From NCBI GenBank assembly GCA_026785745.1, contig JAJAZO010000084.1, forward strand, positions 1-12,786: a stretch of DNA of 12,786 nt. Reading direction: 5' to 3'. The notes below the pieces were generated by a model. The model worked only from the letters and a program-made list of their open reading frames with translations. It made no database searches and had not been told where the DNA came from. This DNA comes from Chitinophagaceae bacterium. GTDB taxonomy: Bacteria; Bacteroidota; Bacteroidia; Chitinophagales; Chitinophagaceae. Shown piece after piece: positions 8,213-12,786 of this stretch (within the stretch, counting starts at the first letter, position 1; the number at the start of each line of letters is the position of its first letter). Made by a program: the position numbers and the translations under genes.

Positions 8213-8587
8213 GTTCGATTTAAAGGCACTATTAATAAACTTTATATTCTATCAATTCTTCCACCTCATTAAATTGATTTGAGCCTCCCCTGGTAGATTG
8301 TGACCCTATTTCCCTGCCGAGTCTTCACCCTTAGTACTTCCAAGCCGATGTCCGGGACAGCAGATACCCTACTGAATGAAACTAGTGGCCCGACCTGGCG
8401 TAAATTCCTAATTCACGTCGTTGTTGGTGTTTAAATTATAGAAACCTTCAATCACAAAACTCCACACCAAAAACATAAGCACAGGAAGTTTTCATAAATT
8501 CGTATTGCTGGTGCGATGAACTAAACCAGAAAGAATCCGAAAAATAAACACTAACAATGGCGTAAAAACCGGGCAGGTCTGATTTAT
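8213..8587. other. 375-bp non-coding gap with an internal GC-rich block
   Basis: No credible gene in either strand. The flanks are A/T-rich (my counts: 14/60 G+C at 8221-8280 and 18/60 at 8401-8460), but 8281-8400 has 67/120 G+C. The change is abrupt on both sides. The block includes a short perfect inverted repeat TGTCC-g-GGACA near 8350. The remaining stretch before the Fic gene (about 8406-8587) shows nothing I can name. It could be the remnant of an insertion-sequence end or a structured RNA. Confidence 0.6.
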
Positions 8588-9385
8588 ATGCTGACAAACT
8601 CAATGGAAAAACTATTAACCACTAAATATTTTGACACTTATCTTTCCCTGCTGGATATAAAGCCAGCGGAGGGGTTAATAAATGTGAGAGAAAGAGAATG
8701 GACACCGGAAAATTTCAGGTTCTTTACTGCTGTTTCTGTAATGTCGTCATCTAAAATAGAAGGAGAAACCCTTGAGATCGACAGTTACCTGAAACACAAA
8801 ATCCAAAACATAGAGTACCTGCCTAACCTTACCGAAAAACCCAACGACTTATTTGAGGCATACGAATTTGCCCGTGATAATAAATTGACCCTTCCCAGTT
8901 TTTACAAAGCACATACTATTGCCACCAGGCATCTGCTTCCCGAAAAACAAAGAGGTGTTATAAGAACCGGCAATATGCTGATAATGGACCAGCTTACCAA
9001 TCGTATCCAATATGAAGCAGCATCTCCTTCTATAGTAAAAGCTGAGTTTACAAAATTCTGGAAAGAGCTTGATGCCCTGGTGCAGTCGCCACTCAGCAAA
9101 GAAGAGGTTTTCTACTTTGCCTCGCTTATTCATTTAGTATTTGTAAAAATTCATCCTTTTGATGATGGCAATGGCAGAACAGGAAGATTGCTGGAGAAAT
9201 GGTTTTTAACCTCCCTGCTTGGAGAAAAAGCATGGTATATCAGCAGTGAATATTACTATTACAAGAATCTAAAGGCCTATTATAAAAACCTGGGACGGGT
9301 TGGCTTATTTTACAATGAATTGAATTATGAAAAGTGTTTACCTTTTCTTTCGATGCTTCCACAGGCATTAACATTTGAAAAATAA
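8588..9385 (+). CDS. Fic-domain protein (class II, N-terminal inhibitory helix)
   Basis: Fic enzymes transfer AMP or a related nucleotide moiety to a target protein hydroxyl group. This 265-residue protein has the full active-site motif HPFDDGNGRTGR (189-200; catalytic H189, metal-binding D193, R197 and R200). It also has an upstream inhibitory motif SSKIEG (54-59) fitting (S/T)xxxE(G/N), where E58 would occupy the ATP gamma-phosphate pocket. An inhibitory helix N-terminal to the Fic core in the same chain defines class II, so the protein should be self-restrained and need no separate antitoxin; none is seen. There is no DNA-binding helix-turn-helix domain after the Fic core, unlike many longer bacterial Fic proteins. 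Start is the ATG at 8588; an in-frame ATG at 8603 is an alternative. The target is unknown. Confidence 0.9.
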   Translation: MLTNSMEKLLTTKYFDTYLSLLDIKPAEGLINVREREWTPENFRFFTAVSVMSSSKIEGETLEIDSYLKHKIQNIEYLPNLTEKPNDLFEAYEFARDNKLTLPSFYKAHTIATRHLLPEKQRGVIRTGNMLIMDQLTNRIQYEAASPSIVKAEFTKFWKELDALVQSPLSKEEVFYFASLIHLVFVKIHPFDDGNGRTGRLLEKWFLTSLLGEKAWYISSEYYYYKNLKAYYKNLGRVGLFYNELNYEKCLPFLSMLPQALTFEK

Positions 9386-9433
9386 ACAGCGGTTTTTTTA
9401 ACCCTTTCTATTGTCACACTTTGCAGAGGATAC

Positions 9434-10561
9434 TCAGGCAAGTTCCATCTGCAATTCCCCCAACTCCCTCTCCTCCAGCACCTCCCTCCCCTCAGCCTCC
9501 GACCATTTAATAAGTCTTATACAACCATCTGCAATTTCAATCCCTGTAATATCACCATCACGAAAGCAACAGCAACCGGTATTAAAATAAGAAGGCTTCA
9601 TATTCATATAGTCAACCGACACAGCGGTAAATTTTCTTTCCCTTTTCAAAATCTCAGTCCTCACATCTTTAACAGCTGCTTCATCTTTATCCTGCTGGGC
9701 AAATTGCAGTTGTTTATACAGTCTCTCCAGGTGTGTAAGCGATGCAAATACCGGTTGATGGGTGTGGCCGGTTATCAGCAGCACATCTTTTTGTTCAGCT
9801 GCCCATTCATACATGATATGATTATGCAGTGTTTTCTTTTCATTATTGTAGGCCGGTGTATTGGGATTGATGCGCAACAAGGATTGCAAGGGTGCCCAGA
9901 TATACGTCACAAAAAATTTGCTGAACCAGTTCCCATCGCTTTGTGCATCACCCTGGTGGCCGTGGGTGAGGAAAATGGTGAGTTCAGAATCCAGTGAATC
10001 TACTCCAGACCCGATAGCTATCGGGTCCTGCCTCCTGACTAATGTCTTTAAAATAACTCCTTCATACACTTTTACTTTTTCACCAAACATACTTTTCAGG
10101 TGCCAGTAGGCCCAGAGGCCGGTGTCCCAATACAAATCATGGTTGCCGAATATTTTTACATAATTGTTATGCGCCAGAAATTTTTTCTCTGCTTCAAAAG
10201 TAGCTTTATTATTTTTCTTTACTTTCCAGATACTGTTTTCCCACAGTTCTTCGCTATCGCCAAGGTTGATAAAACAAAAATCGTTGCTGCTGTAATAATT
10301 TAATGCGTCCAGGTAATTTGTTTCTGCCTGTTTAAAATCATCGGCACCATTTCGGTTGCCTTTATGCTGATCGGAGAAGATGATAAATTTACCGGCATGA
10401 TGTTCAAAAGGAATTACCAATCCTCTTTTACCCGGATGCTCCATTATGGAGGCAGATAGTCTTGTCAGGGCTTCAAAAATTCTTTCCCGGTTTGGTTTGG
10501 AAGAAAACTTAGCCGCTGCCCATAGCACTGGTTTTGATAATATGGTACGAAACCTTCCCAT
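9434..10561 (-). CDS. Calcineurin-like metallophosphoesterase
   Basis: Dinuclear-metal phosphoesterase of 375 residues, apparently cytosolic (no signal peptide). All metal-ligand motifs are present in order: SDQHKG (D64, H66), LGDSEELWE (D102), FGNHDLYW (N140, H141), LTHGHQGD (H200, H202) and LITGHTHQP (H266, H268). The spacing around GD and GNHD resembles the UDP-diacylglucosamine hydrolase-like branch, but the protein is longer than LpxH and I do not assign that reaction. A cysteine cluster GCCCF (329-333) lies near the C-terminus, and the tail is Glu/Leu-rich. Start is the ATG at 10561. A palindrome-derived peptide, about residues 176-189, sits in a variable stretch between the GNHD and THGH motifs. 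The gene is convergent with the Fic gene, with only 48 nt between them. Confidence 0.88.
   Translation of the reverse strand: MGRFRTILSKPVLWAAAKFSSKPNRERIFEALTRLSASIMEHPGKRGLVIPFEHHAGKFIIFSDQHKGNRNGADDFKQAETNYLDALNYYSSNDFCFINLGDSEELWENSIWKVKKNNKATFEAEKKFLAHNNYVKIFGNHDLYWDTGLWAYWHLKSMFGEKVKVYEGVILKTLVRRQDPIAIGSGVDSLDSELTIFLTHGHQGDAQSDGNWFSKFFVTYIWAPLQSLLRINPNTPAYNNEKKTLHNHIMYEWAAEQKDVLLITGHTHQPVFASLTHLERLYKQLQFAQQDKDEAAVKDVRTEILKRERKFTAVSVDYMNMKPSYFNTGCCCFRDGDITGIEIADGCIRLIKWSEAEGREVLEERELGELQMELA
10008..10027. repeat. Perfect 20-bp palindrome inside the phosphoesterase gene
   Basis: GACCCGATAG/CTATCGGGTC, an exact 20-bp palindrome, in frame in the minus-strand gene, where it encodes QDPIAIGS (178-185). 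CCCGATAGCTATCGGG is, as I recall, a common repeat core in Bacteroidota genomes. Its ends match those of the CCCGA...TCGGG hairpin in icmF. Confidence 0.8.
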
Positions 10562-10572
10562 TTTTTCTTACA

Positions 10573-10580
10573 CAAGGTTA
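10573..10580 (-). promoter_or_regulatory. Weak -7 box candidate for the phosphoesterase gene
   Basis: Reads TAACCTTG on the minus strand, one mismatch from TAnnTTTG. CTG, one mismatch from the TTG element, lies 19 nt further upstream. It would put transcription start about 5 nt before the ATG. Confidence 0.3.
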
Positions 10581-10624
10581 AAGAAACTGTTTTGGATTTC
10601 AGCAGTTAAAAAACCGGATAACAA

Positions 10625-10663
10625 ACCCACCTTCGTCCCATTCGATACGGGACTACGGCGGGT
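10625..10663. repeat. Intergenic GC-rich inverted repeat
   Basis: GTCCC (10635-10639) and GGGAC (10648-10652) enclose ATTCGATA plus flanking bases, with an outer CCCACC...GGCGGG partly pairing. The inner sequence belongs to the same GTCCC/GATA/GGGAC style of repeat as the palindrome within the neighbouring phosphoesterase gene. It lies between two minus-strand genes, upstream of the phosphoesterase promoter candidate. Confidence 0.55.
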
Positions 10664-10697
10664 AAAAAAAAATCCCACCCCGCTATGGGATGGGATT
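10664..10697 (-). terminator. Rho-independent terminator of the T9SS Ig-repeat gene
   Basis: On the minus strand, AATCCCATCCC pairs with GGGGTGGGATT (11 positions, one mismatch) around a 5-nt loop and runs into a nine-T tract. It lies about 20 nt after the stop codon of the 10720-12786 gene. Confidence 0.85.
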
Positions 10698-10719
10698 AAT
10701 ATTTCTTCAGCGTAATGTA

Positions 10720-12786
10720 TTACCAGTTCACCATCACTTTTCCATCGGCCATTCTCTTACCTGCATCATCACCTATTACTACATAATATATTCCTCGTTG
10801 TGCAGGGCGAATGTCAACAGGTAATAAAGTATAAAATCCGGTAACAGGGAATTTTGCATTATAAATACTTGCCCCTTTTGAGTCATACACTGTTACTGTT
10901 CTTGTGGTGCTAACACCGCCAAGGTTATAATAGGAAACGGTAAACTGACCGTCATTCGGGCTTGGGAAAATGAATACCCTGTTACTTATAGCTGCCGAAA
11001 TAGTAACTAAAGCTGATTGGTTAGAACAGGTAAGGCCGCCGGCAAATGTTTCCTGTATTCTTACCTGGTAGGTACCTAACCGGCTAATATTGGCTAAATA
11101 AGTATTGTTTGTGTTGGCAAATGCAATTCCATCCTTTAACCAGGTTCTTGTTAATGTGCCACCGGCTGATGCACTAGGTGTAGCTAGAAGAGTTGTTGTA
11201 TTACCGGGTAACAGAGCTGATATCGGCACGGCTGCTAAACTAACCGTTGGCAATTTACGAACAGTTAACAGAGCCGTAGCAGAAGTAGCAGGAACAGTAC
11301 AGGTTGCATTTGATAACAGGCAACGATACCTGCTATTGTTGGCCGTAACTGTTGCGGCGGTTATTGTATATGTTGCAAAAGTTGCGCCTGGAATACTTGT
11401 CCAGCTGGTGCCACCATCTATGCTTATCTGCCATTGATAAAGAACACCAGTACCACTGCCTGCCACTGTAAAGCTTGGGTTACTACCTGAGCAAATCGTT
11501 TGGTCTGTTGGTTGAGCAGTTATTACTACAGATGAACCAACAGAAAGTGAAACACAGTTTGATGTTGCAGCCGGGGTACAAGTACCGGTTACTGTACATC
11601 TGTATGAATATCCGTTCATCGTAATTGGTGCACCTGTAATAGTAAGTGCAGCAGTTGTTGTGCCGCTGTACACACCACCATTAAGAACATTGGCCCATGT
11701 TCCAGCACAACCAGTTGTACTTACCTGCCATTGATATGTTATTCCCGTTCCTGCTGCAGTTACACTAAATGTATTATTACCACCTGTACAAATCACAGCA
11801 TTCTGTGGTTGTGCAGATATCGTTGGCAAAGTATTTACTGTTAATATCGCTGCATTGGAAATAGCAGGTGTAGTACAAGTAGCATTTGATACCTGGCAGC
11901 GATACCTGTTATTGTTTAATGAGAAAGTAGCTGCTGTAATGTTCAGCGTAGCACTTGTTGCTCCTGAATAAACGCCACCGTTTGATACATTGGTATAAGT
12001 AATTCCGCCATCTGTGCTTACCTGCCATTGATAGATAATGCCTGCTCCACTGCCTGTTATGGCAAAGCTGGTATTGCTGCCTTCACATATTGTTTGATTG
12101 GTTGGCGAAGTGCTAATGGTAGCAGGTGTTACAACAGTTAACAATGCACAGTTAGATGTGGCAGCCGGTGTGCAGGCACCCGATACTACACAACGATAAG
12201 CTGTATTATTAAGACCAGCAACGATGCCGGTTAATGTATAGCTTGATGTGGTGGCCGCAGGTATATCAACCCACGGACCGGCACAACCATTGAAGCTTAC
12301 CTGCCATTGATAAGTTAAGCCTCCACCAGTTGCAGTAACACTGAATGTATTGTTTGAACCTGCACAAAGTGTAGTACTGATTGGCTGTGTAGTAATAGTT
12401 GGTAAAGCATTAACTGTAAGCAATACTGAATTGGAAGTAGCACTACCACAACTGCTGCTGAGATTGCAGCGATACCTGTTGCCGTTAAATGTTACCGGAA
12501 CAGCAGTGATGTTTAAAGCAAATGCAGTGGCTCCTGAATAAACACCACCGTTGGCTACATCGGTGTAAGTAGCACCGCCATCTGTGCTTACCTGCCATTG
12601 ATAGTTACCGGCACCAACTGCAGTTACAGTAAAGCTGGTGTTTGTACCAGCACAAATAATTGCAGCCGATGGCTGACCTGTTATACTCAATGCACTTGCA
12701 ACAGAAATTGTAACAGCATTGGATGTAAGCGGTGATACAGGGCAAACACCGGTGACAACACAACGATACTGGTTATTATTTAATAC
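10720..12786 (-). CDS. T9SS-secreted protein with Ig-like repeats, N-terminus cut by window edge
   Basis: Probable cell-surface or secreted protein. 688 codons plus the stop are visible; the frame is open to the window edge, so the true start lies outside. A TTG at 12690 is internal to a repeat and is not the start. Five complete Ig-like modules of about 93-99 residues are visible, plus a partial one at the edge. Each has a B-strand Cys (ICxGxN), YQWQVS, and YRC, the usual Ig disulfide pair and core Trp. A different Ig-like domain follows (about 10987-11225). The last 89 residues (10720-10986) are a type A T9SS sorting domain: FPSPNDGQFTVSYY, TVTVYDSKGASIY, GIYYVVIGD and a final KVMVNW. It should be exported by Sec, moved across the outer membrane by T9SS and have this tail removed. 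The ligand or partner is unknown. Confidence 0.9.
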   Translation of the reverse strand, partial: VLNNNQYRCVVTGVCPVSPLTSNAVTISVASALSITGQPSAAIICAGTNTSFTVTAVGAGNYQWQVSTDGGATYTDVANGGVYSGATAFALNITAVPVTFNGNRYRCNLSSSCGSATSNSVLLTVNALPTITTQPISTTLCAGSNNTFSVTATGGGLTYQWQVSFNGCAGPWVDIPAATTSSYTLTGIVAGLNNTAYRCVVSGACTPAATSNCALLTVVTPATISTSPTNQTICEGSNTSFAITGSGAGIIYQWQVSTDGGITYTNVSNGGVYSGATSATLNITAATFSLNNNRYRCQVSNATCTTPAISNAAILTVNTLPTISAQPQNAVICTGGNNTFSVTAAGTGITYQWQVSTTGCAGTWANVLNGGVYSGTTTAALTITGAPITMNGYSYRCTVTGTCTPAATSNCVSLSVGSSVVITAQPTDQTICSGSNPSFTVAGSGTGVLYQWQISIDGGTSWTSIPGATFATYTITAATVTANNSRYRCLLSNATCTVPATSATALLTVRKLPTVSLAAVPISALLPGNTTTLLATPSASAGGTLTRTWLKDGIAFANTNNTYLANISRLGTYQVRIQETFAGGLTCSNQSALVTISAAISNRVFIFPSPNDGQFTVSYYNLGGVSTTRTVTVYDSKGASIYNAKFPVTGFYTLLPVDIRPAQRGIYYVVIGDDAGKRMADGKVMVNW
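11226..12786 (-). repeat. Tandem Ig-like modules of alternating type
   Basis: The first Cys codons of successive modules start at 12654, 12366, 12087, 11790 and 11493, giving spacings of 288, 279, 297 and 297 nt. Modules 1, 3 and 5 (type A) carry DGG and have three Cys. Modules 2 and 4 (type B) carry GCAGxW and CTPAATSNC and have five Cys. The pattern A-B-A-B-A suggests growth by duplication of a two-module unit. Confidence 0.8.

Noticed and set aside
8275..8415. A roughly 43-codon minus-strand open stretch in the GC-rich block
   Set aside because: No ATG, no recognised family, and short enough to arise by chance in GC-rich DNA.
7649..9385. GNAT plus Fic as a toxin-antitoxin or defence cassette
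   Set aside because: No small antitoxin gene is next to either, the Fic protein is self-inhibited in the same chain, and the two genes are 375 bp apart.
11226..12786. CRISPR-like or satellite DNA repeat
   Set aside because: The periodicity of about 290 bp is explained by Ig-like protein modules in one open frame; the DNA units are diverged and lack spacers.

Overview
The window looks like chromosomal DNA from a member of the Bacteroidota, probably near Chitinophagaceae. This rests on a type IX secretion (T9SS) C-terminal sorting domain, Bacteroidota-type -7 promoter boxes (TAnnTTTG) in place of Shine-Dalgarno signals, moderate GC, and short GC-rich palindromic repeats of a kind common in that phylum. 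The taxon is inferred, not proven.

Layout: (1) 1-3025, minus: IcmF-type fused acyl-CoA mutase (B12 domain, G-protein chaperone, mutase), cut off at its C-terminus by the window edge. (2) 3026-3117: compact divergent promoter region. (3) 3118-5433, plus: an AmgK-like sugar kinase fused to a RapZ C-terminal domain, then a MurU-like nucleotidyltransferase. Together they read as an amino-sugar and peptidoglycan recycling unit, perhaps with built-in amino-sugar sensing. Each gene is followed by a repeat (4602-4677 and a perfect palindrome at 5429-5475). (4) 5556-7511, plus: secreted M1 metallopeptidase with a terminator. (5) 7649-8212, plus: GNAT acetyltransferase. (6) 8213-8587: non-coding, holding a sharply bounded GC-rich block. 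(7) 8588-9385, plus: class II self-inhibited Fic protein. (8) 9434-10561, minus: calcineurin-like phosphoesterase. (9) 10720-12786, minus: large T9SS-secreted protein with Ig-like repeats, cut off at its N-terminus, with its own terminator.

The main unexpected signal is that four of the protein genes (icmF, amgK-rapZ, murU, phosphoesterase) each carry a short GC-rich palindromic element inside the coding sequence, in frame and without a stop. Each adds a peptide at an apparent loop of an otherwise conserved protein. Two element families are visible. One is C-arm/G-arm/second G-arm and is read in the same orientation and phase in three genes. The other has CCCGA...TCGGG ends. They recall the protein-coding palindromic elements described in Rickettsia. 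The second point of interest is the kinase-RapZ fusion beside MurU.
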